From Tamlana sp. I1 (GTDB taxonomy: Bacteria > Bacteroidota > Bacteroidia > Flavobacteriales > Flavobacteriaceae), in the NCBI RefSeq assembly GCF_015355625.1, contig NZ_JACLAF010000021.1:1-41527 (forward strand): a stretch of DNA of 41,527 bases, given 5' to 3'. A program made the translations under genes and the position numbers. The notes below the pieces were generated by a model. That model made no database searches, was not told where the DNA came from, and saw only the letters and a program-made list of their open reading frames with translations. Below, one piece after another: positions 25,305 to 33,531 of the stretch (position 1 is its first letter; each line of letters starts with the position of its first letter).

Positions 25305-25340
25305 TTCCGAACACTTATGTTTTAAAAACCTGAAGGGTCT
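25305..25340 (-). repeat. Right copy of the 36-bp inverted repeat
   Basis: It begins TTCCGAACAC and ends CCTGAAGGGTCT, inverted relative to 24249-24284, with five mismatches in 36 positions. Together the two copies bracket a segment of about 1.1 kb that holds the cassette-like unit. Confidence 0.75.
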
Positions 25341-25423
25341 AGGAACACTGCCAGTATAAATAACTAAACATTTTTAATTACTGGTTTTACTGAATAAGTA
25401 TTCAAAACTAAATATCATAAAAC

Positions 25424-25464
25424 AAAAACGGCTACTTAAACACATGTTTAAATAGCCGTTTTTT
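25424..25464. terminator. Terminator of lpdA
   Basis: AAAACGGCTA (25425-25434) and TAGCCGTTTT (25453-25462) pair perfectly, extended by TTAAA/TTTAA inside one mismatch. T runs flank both sides, so it can stop the leftward lpdA transcript, 16 bases past its stop codon, and rightward transcription from the island. Confidence 0.85.
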
Positions 25465-25480
25465 ATGAATTATTTTTATA

Positions 25481-26881
25481 TTAAATATGTAAAGCACGAT
25501 CTTCAGTAGCCGCTAAAGCCGCTTCTTTAATCGCTTCAGTAAACGTAGGGTGCGCATGAGACATACGAGAGATGTCTTCCGCTGAAGCGCGATATTCCAT
25601 AGCAACAACAGCTTCAGCAATCATATCGGCAGCACGAGCTCCAATCATGTGTACGCCTAAAATTTCATCTGTTGTTTTATCTGCTAAGATTTTCACAAAA
25701 CCGTCTAAATCCATACTCGCTCTACTTCTACCTAAAGCACGCATTGGAAAAGATCCTGTTTTGTAGGCCACTCCAGCTTCCTTTAATTGCTCTTCAGTCT
25801 TACCAACTGTAGCAACTTCTGGCCATGTGTAAACCACACCTGGAATTAAGTTATAATCGATGTGAGGTTTTTGTCCTGCTAAAGTTTCGGCAACAAAAAC
25901 GCCTTCTTCTTCAGCTTTATGCGCTAGCATCGCTCCTTTAACAACATCACCAATAGCATAGATATTAGAAGCACTTGTTTGTAAGTGATCATTTACTTCA
26001 ACACGACCTCTATCGTCTAATTTCACACCAGCAGCTTCAGCGTTAAGTCCGTCTGTATAAGGACGACGACCTACAGAAACTAAACAGTAATCTCCTTTAA
26101 TTTCAACTTCTTCGCCTTTTTTATTATCTGCTTTAATCACAACCTCGTTTCCTACAGTTTCAACAGATTTTACTTTATGAGACAAGTTCATAGTAAACTT
26201 CGCCTTTTTAAGTACTTTATTAAGTTCTTTAGATAAACCAGCATCCATAGTTGGGATAATACGGTCCATATACTCAACCACAGTAACCTCGGCACCTAAA
26301 CGCTTGTAAACTTGACCTAATTCTAAGCCAATAACACCACCACCAATTACAACTAAATGTTTAGGGATTTCCTTTAATTTTAAAGCTTCAGTAGAGGTAA
26401 TAACACGTTCTTTATCTAATTTGATAAACGGTAAACTAGAAGGCTTACTTCCTGTTGCAATAATTGTGTTTTTAGCTTTAATTTCGGTCGTTTCTTCACC
26501 TGCAATAGTAATATGAGTGGCATCTTTAAAACTTCCCAAACCTTGATAAACATCGATGTTGTTTTTCTTCATTAAGAAATCGATACCCCCTGTAGTTTGG
26601 TCGACAACCGCTTGTTTACGAGCGATCATTTTTTCCAAATTCACTTTAATGTCACCTGGAATTTCAATACCATGCTCTTCAAAATGTTTAACAGCATCTT
26701 CGTAGTGGTGTGAAGAATCTAAAAGCGCTTTACTTGGGATACATCCCACGTTTAAACAGGTACCGCCTAGTGTTGAATATTTTTCTATAATGGCAGTTTT
26801 CATGCCTAATTGTGCGCAACGAATAGCTGCAACATATCCTCCAGGACCCGAGCCAATAACGGCTACATCGTATGAATTCAT
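25481..26881 (-). CDS. lpdA: Dihydrolipoyl dehydrogenase
   Basis: This FAD flavoprotein reoxidises dihydrolipoamide in 2-oxoacid dehydrogenase complexes or the glycine cleavage system. From the ATG at 26881 it has 466 residues: the FAD site VIGSGPGGYVAAIRCAQLG, redox disulfide GGTCLNVGCIPSK, NAD site VVIGGGVIGLELGQVYKRLGA, YAIGDVV, and the C-terminal HAHPTFTEA with the catalytic His-Glu pair. A longer in-frame version would start upstream of the -7 box and is rejected. No E1 or E2 subunit gene adjoins it, so it likely serves several complexes. Confidence 0.95.
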   Translation of the reverse strand: MNSYDVAVIGSGPGGYVAAIRCAQLGMKTAIIEKYSTLGGTCLNVGCIPSKALLDSSHHYEDAVKHFEEHGIEIPGDIKVNLEKMIARKQAVVDQTTGGIDFLMKKNNIDVYQGLGSFKDATHITIAGEETTEIKAKNTIIATGSKPSSLPFIKLDKERVITSTEALKLKEIPKHLVVIGGGVIGLELGQVYKRLGAEVTVVEYMDRIIPTMDAGLSKELNKVLKKAKFTMNLSHKVKSVETVGNEVVIKADNKKGEEVEIKGDYCLVSVGRRPYTDGLNAEAAGVKLDDRGRVEVNDHLQTSASNIYAIGDVVKGAMLAHKAEEEGVFVAETLAGQKPHIDYNLIPGVVYTWPEVATVGKTEEQLKEAGVAYKTGSFPMRALGRSRASMDLDGFVKILADKTTDEILGVHMIGARAADMIAEAVVAMEYRASAEDISRMSHAHPTFTEAIKEAALAATEDRALHI

Positions 26882-26920
26882 AATATTATTTTGAAATTTG
26901 CTTAAATTAATGTCAGAATC

Positions 26921-26950
26921 CAAAAATACGAATGTTTTAGGCTTCAACAA
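26921..26950 (-). promoter_or_regulatory. Promoter of lpdA
   Basis: The minus strand has TATTTTTG at 26928-26921 and TTG at 26950-26948, 19 bases apart. This is a complete Bacteroidota-type promoter, 39 bases before the lpdA ATG. The rest of the 306-base spacer to the dodecin gene shows only AT-rich sequence and a possible TACCTTTT box near 27149-27156 for dodecin. Confidence 0.65.
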
Positions 26951-27187
26951 TAAAAAAAACGGCTTTCTGTCTTGAATTTATAATTTCTAAATTAATGCCC
27001 TTATTTTTCCTAAAATCATAAAAATCGTTGTAAAAACAGCAATTTCATTAGAAAACTACCTCATGAAGTATGTGCTAAAATTTAACATTACTTCTGAAGT
27101 ATCGTTAATGTAAACCAGAACTTCCTTTAGTTATCATCAACTTTTTCGTACCTTTTATAGATTAATGTTTAACTAATTTATTTTATC

Positions 27188-27397
27188 ATGGACGATCATA
27201 TTTATAAAATTATCGAAATTGTAGGCACATCGAACACCTCTAGTGATGATGCGGTTTCTAATGCTTTAGCTAAAGCATCAAAAAGTATTAAAAACTTAAG
27301 ATGGTTTGAGGTTACCAATACACGAGGTAATATTAAAGACGGGAAAGTAGACCGTTGGCAAGTCACCATTAAACTTGGTTTTACGATGAAGGAATAA
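27188..27397 (+). CDS. Dodecin family flavin-binding protein
   Basis: Dodecins are tiny dodecameric proteins that store or buffer riboflavin and FMN. The 69-residue protein has the expected length and motifs: YKIIEIVGTS, SSDDAVSNALAKASKSIKNLRWFEV with the flavin-stacking tryptophan, and the C-terminal WQVTIKLGF with the conserved glutamine. It stands alone, divergent from lpdA, itself a flavoprotein gene, which may be coincidence. Confidence 0.92.
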   Translation: MDDHIYKIIEIVGTSNTSSDDAVSNALAKASKSIKNLRWFEVTNTRGNIKDGKVDRWQVTIKLGFTMKE

Positions 27398-27469
27398 TGC
27401 TTTTCAATAAATCTTAAAAATTTATTTCATGAAAATGAGCAATATTTCAAGCACAAAACAAAAATTGAT

Positions 27470-27477
27470 TAGTTTTG
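27470..27477 (+). promoter_or_regulatory. -7 promoter element of smpB
   Basis: TAGTTTTG fits TAnnTTTG and ends six bases before the ATG at 27484. The in-frame TTG at 27475 is part of this box, so it is unlikely to be the start codon. A near-leaderless mRNA is predicted. Confidence 0.5.
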
Positions 27478-27483
27478 TGGCTC

Positions 27484-27942
27484 ATGCAGAAAAAGATAAA
27501 CATACAGAATAAAAAAGCACGGTTTCAATATGAAATTTTAGACAAGTACACGGCTGGCATTGTGCTAACGGGTACCGAAATAAAATCGATTAGAAACAGT
27601 CGCGCCTCTATAGCCGAAAGTTTTTGTGAATTTAATGACAAAGGCGAACTTTTTGTTATTAATATGACTATTGAAGAATACATTTATGGTACCTACTACA
27701 ACCATAAACCAAAGGCCGAGCGTAAACTTTTATTAAACAAGAAGGAACTAAAAAAACTGAATAAGGAAGTTCAAAACACCGGACTTACTATTATTCCGTT
27801 ACGTATGTTTATTAACGATAATGGTTATGCCAAACTTGATATTGCGCTTGCAAAAGGTAAAAAACTGTATGATAAACGCGAAACGATTAAAGATCGTGAC
27901 AATAAACGAAATCTAGATCGCGTTAAAAAAATCTATAAGTAA
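27484..27942 (+). CDS. smpB: SsrA-binding protein SmpB
   Basis: SmpB binds tmRNA and brings it to stalled ribosomes for trans-translation. From the ATG at 27484 the protein has 152 residues. It shows IQNKKARFQYEILDKYTAGIVLTGTEIKSIRNSRASIAES (split here across the OB fold), HKPKAERKLLLNKKE, TIIPLRMFIN, and the basic C-terminal tail KKLYDKRETIKDRDNKRNLDR. The size is normal. It ends directly in a hairpin terminator whose stem includes the stop codon. Confidence 0.95.
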   Translation: MQKKINIQNKKARFQYEILDKYTAGIVLTGTEIKSIRNSRASIAESFCEFNDKGELFVINMTIEEYIYGTYYNHKPKAERKLLLNKKELKKLNKEVQNTGLTIIPLRMFINDNGYAKLDIALAKGKKLYDKRETIKDRDNKRNLDRVKKIYK

Positions 27943-27968
27943 GGTTTCAATTTTAACCTTATTTTTGT
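27940..27968 (+). terminator. smpB terminator overlapping the next promoter
   Basis: TAAGGTT (27940-27946, starting at the smpB stop codon) pairs perfectly with AACCTTA (27955-27961) across an eight-base loop, followed by TTTTTG. The last TA and T run also read TATTTTTG (27960-27967), a TAnnTTTG -7 box for the next gene, so terminator and promoter share bases. Confidence 0.65.
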
Positions 27969-27999
27969 TTATTGTGCATAAATCCCAATTCGAATCGAT

Positions 28000-28557
28000 A
28001 TGTTAAAAGGACTTACCGCATTACTTATTTTTGCTATTAGCTTTAGTTTACAAGCCCAAGACACACTTAAAGTTGAAGCCCCTGTAAAAAAGGTTGGTTT
28101 TACGGTAGATAGCACCGCGGTTTTAACTTTAAACAGCACAATAAAAACCTTATATACTGTCCTCTCAGCTAAAAAGGACACGCTACGTAACTGGAAACAA
28201 TTTAAAGCTTTATTTAAAAAAGATGCCAAATTAATTCCAACAGGAAAAGATAAAATGGGCGTTTATCAAGTGAAATATTTATCGCCAGATGACTATATGA
28301 AAAAAACCAACGAATGGTTTAAGTCTAACGGCTATATTATAAAAGAAGTACACAGAAAAACAAATGTTTTTGGAAACATCGCACAAGTTTTTAGCACTTT
28401 TGAAGCTTATCATAAAAAAAGCGATAATAAGCCTTTTTTAAGAGGTATTAATAGTATTCAGTTATTATACGATGAAGAACGCTGGTGGATTATTAATGTG
28501 TTCTGGACTCAGGAATCGCATAACAATTTAATTCCTAAAGCTTATCTTCCTAATTAA
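28000..28557 (+). CDS. Secreted protein, possibly NTF2-like, function unknown
   Basis: The 185-residue product has a signal peptide (MLKGLTALLIFAISFSLQAQ). The mature part includes TLYTVLSAKKDTLRNWKQFKALFKKDAKLI near residues 48-77 and ends with GINSIQLLYDEERWWIINVFWTQES. This order, an N-terminal helix pair about a shortfall of charge followed by strands and a late W-W strand, is what SnoaL/NTF2-like proteins look like, but the match is only by impression. It converges on pcm with six bases between stop codons. Confidence 0.6.
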   Translation: MLKGLTALLIFAISFSLQAQDTLKVEAPVKKVGFTVDSTAVLTLNSTIKTLYTVLSAKKDTLRNWKQFKALFKKDAKLIPTGKDKMGVYQVKYLSPDDYMKKTNEWFKSNGYIIKEVHRKTNVFGNIAQVFSTFEAYHKKSDNKPFLRGINSIQLLYDEERWWIINVFWTQESHNNLIPKAYLPN

Positions 28558-28563
28558 AATTTA

Positions 28564-29205
28564 CTAGTTTTTATCCTCTAATAAGGGCACAAATCTAAAT
28601 TCGCCAAATTCTTCTTGTTCGAATTCTTTTGGTCCTTTTCTGGTAAACATCGTCATAACCTGTACATCATCACCAACTGGAATCACTAATCTAGCCCCAA
28701 CTTTTAATTGTTTCAATAAAGGTTTTGGTACAAAAGGGGCGCCAGCGGTTACAATAATGCCATCAAAAGGCGCTTCTTCTTGAAGGCCTTTATAACCATC
28801 GCCAAAAATAAGTTTCTTAGCACGATACCCTAATTTTGGTAAAAATCGACTCGTAATTTTAAACAATTCATTTTGGCGCTCAATACTATAAACACGAGCG
28901 CCTAATTCGCATAAAACCGCGGTTTGGTAGCCACTACCCGTGCCTATTTCTAATATTTTATCGCCACGTTTTATTTGTAATAATTCCGACTGAAAAGCCA
29001 CAGTGTAAGGTTGTGAAATGGTTTGATCGGCAGCTATAGGAAACGCCTTATCTTGATAAGCATGGTCTAAAAAACTAGAGTCCATAAACAAATGCCTAGG
29101 AATATTACCAATCGCCTTAAGTACCGATTCGTCTTTTATTCCTTTATCAATTAACACATTAACAAGTTGTTTTCGTAATCCTTTATGCTTTAAAGTATCT
29201 ATCAA
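28564..29205 (-). CDS. pcm: Protein-L-isoaspartate O-methyltransferase
   Basis: Pcm methylates abnormal isoaspartyl residues with AdoMet to start their repair. The 213-residue protein has IPRHLFMDSSFLDHAYQD, PIAADQTISQPYTVAFQSELL, motif I KILEIGTGSGYQTAVLCELGA and IIVTAGAPFVPKPLLKQL. The start is TTG (29205-29203); the next methionine is residue 41, inside conserved sequence. Length and motif order are standard. Confidence 0.94.
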   Translation of the reverse strand: MIDTLKHKGLRKQLVNVLIDKGIKDESVLKAIGNIPRHLFMDSSFLDHAYQDKAFPIAADQTISQPYTVAFQSELLQIKRGDKILEIGTGSGYQTAVLCELGARVYSIERQNELFKITSRFLPKLGYRAKKLIFGDGYKGLQEEAPFDGIIVTAGAPFVPKPLLKQLKVGARLVIPVGDDVQVMTMFTRKGPKEFEQEEFGEFRFVPLLEDKN

Positions 29206-29335
29206 AATGGTGGTGGTTTAGCTCGATAAAATTAGGTAACATTTTTAAAACGGAACAAATAAAACACGATTTATTTTTCAATTTATTAAACCAAAAAATT
29301 AGCATGAAATACTCAACTTGATGTCTTAAATATCT

Positions 29336-29343
29336 TATTTTTG
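29336..29343 (+). promoter_or_regulatory. -7 promoter element of the Gfo/Idh/MocA gene
   Basis: TATTTTTG lies 17 bases before the ATG at 29361. A TTG at 29318-29320 is 15 bases upstream, shorter than usual for a -33 element. Confidence 0.45.
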
Positions 29344-29360
29344 TTGAAAACCTAAAAATT

Positions 29361-30320
29361 ATGCTAAAAGCTGGAGTACTAGGTGCGGGACACTTAGGGA
29401 AAATTCATTTAAGACTTCTAAATCAATCTGAAAAATTTACCCTTGTTGGTTTTTATGATGCCGATGAAGAAAATGGTAAAAAGGTTGAAGCAGAATTTGG
29501 CTATAAATTTTTCAGCACCATTGAATCTCTTATAGATGCGGTTGATGTTGTTGATATTGTAACACCAACACTTTCACATTACGATTGCGCCAAACAAGCC
29601 ATTGCAAAAGGCAAACATATATTTATTGAAAAACCAATTACCAATACGGTTGAAGAAGCCGAGCATATTCGTGAACTATTAGCCGAAAACAATTTACGTG
29701 GCCAAGTGGGTCATGTCGAGCGCTTTAACCCTGCGTTTATTGCCATAAAAGATGATATTAAGTCGCCCATGTTTATTGAAACACACCGTTTGGCAGAATT
29801 TAATCCCAGAGGTACCGATGTGCCTGTGGTTTTAGATTTAATGATTCATGATATCGACATTATATTAAGTATTGTAAAATCGAAAGTAAAACACGTTTCT
29901 GCTAGTGGCGTTGCCGTTATTAGCGAAACCCCAGATATTGCAAACGCACGTTTAGAATTTGAAAATGGCTGTGTTGCCAACTTAACAGCGAGTCGTATTT
30001 CACTTAAAAAAATGCGTAAAGCACGTTTCTTTCAAAAGGACGCTTACATTTCAGTTGATTTTTTAACTAAAAAATGTGAGGTTGTAAAAATGAAAGATGC
30101 TCCAGAAAACCCTGGCGATTTCGATATGATACTTCAAAATGCAGAAGGCGTTAAAAAGCAAATTTATTTTGATAATCCGGAGGTGCCAGACAACAATTCT
30201 ATTTTAGATGAATTGGAAACTTTTGCCGATGCTGTAAACAACAACCAAACACCTATCGTTTCTTTACACGACGGTACCGAAGCATTACGTGTAGCCACTC
30301 AAATTATAAATTGTTTCTAG
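29361..30320 (+). CDS. Gfo/Idh/MocA family oxidoreductase
   Basis: The 319-residue NAD(P)-dependent enzyme has the Rossmann start GVLGAGHLGKIHLRLL, the family motif EKPITNTVEEA (EKP), VGHVERFNPAF and LDLMIHDIDIILS in the substrate domain. Such enzymes act on sugars and related alcohols, and some make biliverdin-like or UDP-sugar products; the substrate here is unknown. Its stop codon is directly followed by the ATG of a 3-hydroxyacyl-CoA dehydrogenase gene, so the two form one transcript and may be translationally coupled. Confidence 0.88.
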   Translation: MLKAGVLGAGHLGKIHLRLLNQSEKFTLVGFYDADEENGKKVEAEFGYKFFSTIESLIDAVDVVDIVTPTLSHYDCAKQAIAKGKHIFIEKPITNTVEEAEHIRELLAENNLRGQVGHVERFNPAFIAIKDDIKSPMFIETHRLAEFNPRGTDVPVVLDLMIHDIDIILSIVKSKVKHVSASGVAVISETPDIANARLEFENGCVANLTASRISLKKMRKARFFQKDAYISVDFLTKKCEVVKMKDAPENPGDFDMILQNAEGVKKQIYFDNPEVPDNNSILDELETFADAVNNNQTPIVSLHDGTEALRVATQIINCF

Positions 30321-31211
30321 ATGAAAAACGTTGCAGTTATAGGCGCAGGAACTATGGGCAACGGCATCGCTCATACTTTTGCGCAAAGCGGATTTAATGT
30401 TCAGTTGATTGATGTTAGCGAGCATGCTTTAAAAAAAGGCATCCAAACCATTGCAACAAATCTAGATCGCATGGTGGCTAAAGAAAAAATTACTGAAGCT
30501 GATAAAACAACCACTTTAAACCATATTGAATCGTTTACCGATTTAAAAAAAGGCGTTGCCAAAGCCGATTTAATTGTTGAAGCGGCTACTGAAAATTTAG
30601 AACTCAAACTCAAAATTTTCAAAGAAATCGACCAATTTAGTTTGGAAAGCGCCATTTTAGCAACCAACACCTCATCCATTTCTATTACCCAAATTGCGGC
30701 GGTTACTGCAAAACCCGAACGTGTTATTGGCATGCATTTTATGAATCCCGTGCCCATCATGAAATTGGTAGAAATTATCCGTGGTTACAACACAAGTGAT
30801 GACGTTACCAAAACCATCATGGCGCTTTCTAAAACCTTAGGAAAAGAACCTGTTGAAGTGAACGATTATCCGGGGTTTGTTGCCAACCGTATTTTAATGC
30901 CCATGCTAAACGAATCCATTGAAACCTTATACAACGGCGTTGCTGGCGTACATGAAATCGATACAGTAATGAAACTCGGCATGGCACACCCGATGGGACC
31001 TTTGCAATTAGCCGATTTTATAGGTTTAGACGTTTGTTTATCTATTTTAAATGTGATGTATGACGGCTTTAAAAACCCGAAATACGCTCCCTGCCCCCTA
31101 TTAGTAAATATGGTTCGTGCGGGAAAATTAGGCGTTAAGTCTGGCGAAGGCTTTTACGATTACTCGGAAAACAAAAAAGCGGAGAAAATTTCAAAACAGT
31201 TTTTGAAATGA
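30321..31211 (+). CDS. 3-hydroxybutyryl-CoA (3-hydroxyacyl-CoA) dehydrogenase
   Basis: The 296-residue enzyme oxidises (S)-3-hydroxyacyl-CoA with NAD+. It contains VIGAGTMGNGIAHTFAQSG, EAATENLELKLKIF, NTSSISITQIA, GMHFMNPVPIMKLVEII with the catalytic His-Glu pair, and PGFVANRILMPMLNE. The length fits the short single-function type rather than the fused beta-oxidation protein. No thiolase or crotonase gene is adjacent, so its pathway (butyrate-type metabolism or beta-oxidation) is open. Confidence 0.92.
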   Translation: MKNVAVIGAGTMGNGIAHTFAQSGFNVQLIDVSEHALKKGIQTIATNLDRMVAKEKITEADKTTTLNHIESFTDLKKGVAKADLIVEAATENLELKLKIFKEIDQFSLESAILATNTSSISITQIAAVTAKPERVIGMHFMNPVPIMKLVEIIRGYNTSDDVTKTIMALSKTLGKEPVEVNDYPGFVANRILMPMLNESIETLYNGVAGVHEIDTVMKLGMAHPMGPLQLADFIGLDVCLSILNVMYDGFKNPKYAPCPLLVNMVRAGKLGVKSGEGFYDYSENKKAEKISKQFLK

Positions 31212-31251
31212 TCTGAACCACATTATAAAAAATAACACATTTTAAGTTGTT

Positions 31252-31332
31252 TGTCATTTCGAAGAAAAGCAGAACGAAAGGCGAGAAATCTCGCCAGATA
31301 GAGATTCTTCCTCATGCTTCGTATAAATGACA
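31252..31332. repeat. 81-base palindromic element with TGTCATTT ends
   Basis: The element begins TGTCATTTCGAAG and ends CTTCGTATAAATGACA, near-inverted ends. Inside, GGCGAG/CTCGCC forms a perfect six-pair stem and AATCTC/GAGATT another. This looks like a small non-autonomous or REP-type element of a family I recall from Bacteroidota spacers; a fragment of the same type is at 15971-15998. Confidence 0.65.
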
Positions 31333-31386
31333 GCATTACCATAAAGACTTGTCGGTTTTTTATCTTCAAGAAAAACATTAATTATT

Positions 31387-32055
31387 ATGAGCATTTCAGA
31401 AAACCTGAAAAACATAAAATCCATCTTACCAAATCATGTTACACTTGTAGCGGTTTCTAAAACCAAACCTGTAAGCGATATAATGGAAGCTTACAACGCT
31501 GGGCAGCGCATTTTCGGTGAAAATAAAATCCAAGAAATGGCCGAAAAACACGAGCTTATGCCAAAAGAAATCCAATGGCATATGATTGGGCACGTGCAGC
31601 GCAATAAGGTGAAATATATGGCCGAATTTGTGTCCTTAATTCACGGGGTTGACAATTTTAAACTCCTTCAAGAAATTAACAAGCAAGCCAAAAAACACGA
31701 TAGAATAATTGATTGTTTGCTTCAGATAAAAATAGCTTCAGAAGATTCTAAATTTGGAATGACACAAAGTGAAGCAGAAGCCATTTTACAATCGGAAGAC
31801 TTTTCAGAATTAAAAAACATACGTGTAACTGGCGTTATGGGCATGGCCACTTTTACGGAAGATGAAAACCAAGTAAAAGCTGAATTCAGCACCTTAAAAT
31901 CGGTGTTTGAATCTCTAAAAAACATAGAAAACGAAAATTGTAAACTGCAAACCATTTCCATGGGGATGAGTGGCGATTATCAATTGGCTATCGATTCTGG
32001 TAGCACCATGGTTCGTGTTGGAAGTAGTATATTTGGAGAAAGGAATTATAATTGA
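31387..32055 (+). CDS. PLP homeostasis protein (YggS/PROSC family)
   Basis: The 222-residue protein binds pyridoxal phosphate and balances vitamin B6 and amino-acid pools. It has LVAVSKTKPVSDI with the Schiff-base lysine, IFGENKIQEM, WHMIGHVQRNKVKY, GVMGMATFTED and the phosphate site SMGMSGDYQLAIDSGSTMVRVGS. The size is normal. It stands between a palindromic repeat and the exonuclease fusion gene on the same strand. Confidence 0.93.
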   Translation: MSISENLKNIKSILPNHVTLVAVSKTKPVSDIMEAYNAGQRIFGENKIQEMAEKHELMPKEIQWHMIGHVQRNKVKYMAEFVSLIHGVDNFKLLQEINKQAKKHDRIIDCLLQIKIASEDSKFGMTQSEAEAILQSEDFSELKNIRVTGVMGMATFTEDENQVKAEFSTLKSVFESLKNIENENCKLQTISMGMSGDYQLAIDSGSTMVRVGSSIFGERNYN

Positions 32056-32105
32056 TTATTTATTATTGATAATTAAGCTTACAGCCTAAAGCATGCAGCA
32101 CATTC

Positions 32106-32140
32106 AACTTTTAACTTCCAACTTTTAACTTTTAACTTTT
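32106..32140. repeat. Dispersed AACTTTTAAC-type repeat, copy 2
   Basis: The run AACTTTTAACTTCCAACTT followed by TTAACTTTTAACTTTTA is the inverse orientation of the copy at 9839-9873. It ends directly at the TTG start of the exonuclease fusion gene, so it forms that gene's immediate leader. Confidence 0.6.
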
Positions 32141-32145
32141 ATTTT

Positions 32146-33510
32146 TTGTACGCAATATTAGACATAGAAACAACGGGAGGTAAATTTAATGAAGAAGGCA
32201 TTACCGAAATAGCCATCTATAAATACGACGGTCATGAAGTGGTCGATCAATTTATAAGCTTGATTAATCCTGAACGTGAAATTCAACCCTTTGTGGTGAA
32301 TCTTACGGGAATAAACAGTAACATGCTACGCAATGCACCTAAATTTTACGAAGTTGCCAAACGTATTGTAGAAATTACAGAGGATTGTATTCTAGTAGCT
32401 CACAATGCCCAATTCGATTACCGCATTTTGTGTACCGAATTTAGACGCTTAGGTTATGAGTACGAACGAAAAAGTTTATGCACGGTAGAACTTGCCAAAG
32501 ATTTAATTCCAGGCCAAGCCTCTTACAGTTTAGGTAAATTAGTGCGAGCACTTGGTATTCCGGTTACCGACCGCCATCGCGCTTCGGGTGATGCTTTAGC
32601 GACTGTAAAGTTATTCCAATTATTATTAGATAAAGATAGCAGCAAAAGCATTATTAAAAAGGCTGTACGACTTAGTCCGAAACTTAAACTAAACCAAAAA
32701 CACATCGATATTATTGCCGAAATGCCTTCGGTTACAGGCGTATACTACATGCATAAACAAGATGGCGAAATAATATATATTGGTAAAAGCAGTAATATAA
32801 AAAAACGCATTAATCAGCATTTTACGGGAACCAATTCAAAATCTAAAAAAATTCAAGCTAAAGTTACTTCTGTAACTTACGAGGCTACGGGCAGCGAATT
32901 GGTGGCTTTGTTAAAAGAAAGTGAAGAAGTTAAACGCCTAAAACCTATTTTTAATAGAGCTTTACGTCGTACCATATTCACACATGCCTTATACACTTCT
33001 ATTGATGAAAATGGTTATATCAATTTAAAAATTGAAAAAGCCGACGGCCGTAAAAAAGCCATTACCACATTTAGCAATCTAGAAAGTGGTAAGAGTTTTA
33101 TGGTTCGTGCGGTTGAAGAATTTCAGCTCTGCCAGAAACTCACCGGTATATATAAAACCAAATCAAGTTGTTTTAATTACGACTTAAAAACCTGCCACGG
33201 GGCCTGTATTCAAAAGGAATCAGCAGCATTATATAACGAACGTGTTCAAGCCTTAATCGCGAAATATAGCTACACCAATAAAAATATGGTAATTGTAGAT
33301 CGTGGGCGCCAAATAGACGAGCGCAGTGCCATCCTTATTGAAAACGGCGTATTTAAAGGCATCGGATACTTCAATTTGAATTACCAAATAAACAACCTCG
33401 AGGTTTTAGAATCCATCATCACCCCCATGCAGAATAATCGTGATACGCAGCACATCATTCAAAGTTATCTGCGTAAAAACAAACGATTAAAAATTATTGT
33501 TTTTGATTAA
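32146..33510 (+). CDS. DnaQ-like exonuclease fused to a GIY-YIG (UvrC/Cho-like) nuclease
   Basis: The 454-residue protein starts at TTG. Residues 1-165 form a DEDDh 3'-5' exonuclease: LDIETTGG (D6, E8), HNAQFDYRIL (D91) and HRASGDA (H144, D149). A GIY-YIG domain follows at about 196-280 with GVYYMHKQDGEIIYIGKS, RINQHF and the metal-binding glutamate in SELVALLKESEE. A UvrC-like cysteine cluster, CFNYDLKTCHGACIQ, lies further on. This architecture is known from other bacteria and suggests a repair nuclease incising and trimming damaged DNA; activity is inferred. No ATG lies upstream before a stop or would preserve the first catalytic residues. Confidence 0.9.
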   Translation: MYAILDIETTGGKFNEEGITEIAIYKYDGHEVVDQFISLINPEREIQPFVVNLTGINSNMLRNAPKFYEVAKRIVEITEDCILVAHNAQFDYRILCTEFRRLGYEYERKSLCTVELAKDLIPGQASYSLGKLVRALGIPVTDRHRASGDALATVKLFQLLLDKDSSKSIIKKAVRLSPKLKLNQKHIDIIAEMPSVTGVYYMHKQDGEIIYIGKSSNIKKRINQHFTGTNSKSKKIQAKVTSVTYEATGSELVALLKESEEVKRLKPIFNRALRRTIFTHALYTSIDENGYINLKIEKADGRKKAITTFSNLESGKSFMVRAVEEFQLCQKLTGIYKTKSSCFNYDLKTCHGACIQKESAALYNERVQALIAKYSYTNKNMVIVDRGRQIDERSAILIENGVFKGIGYFNLNYQINNLEVLESIITPMQNNRDTQHIIQSYLRKNKRLKIIVFD

Positions 33511-33531
33511 AAGCCAACTACTAACCAAACC

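Noticed and set aside
26882-26950. 23-codon N-terminal extension of lpdA
   Set aside because: It lies over a complete promoter, and dihydrolipoyl dehydrogenases start close to the FAD motif.
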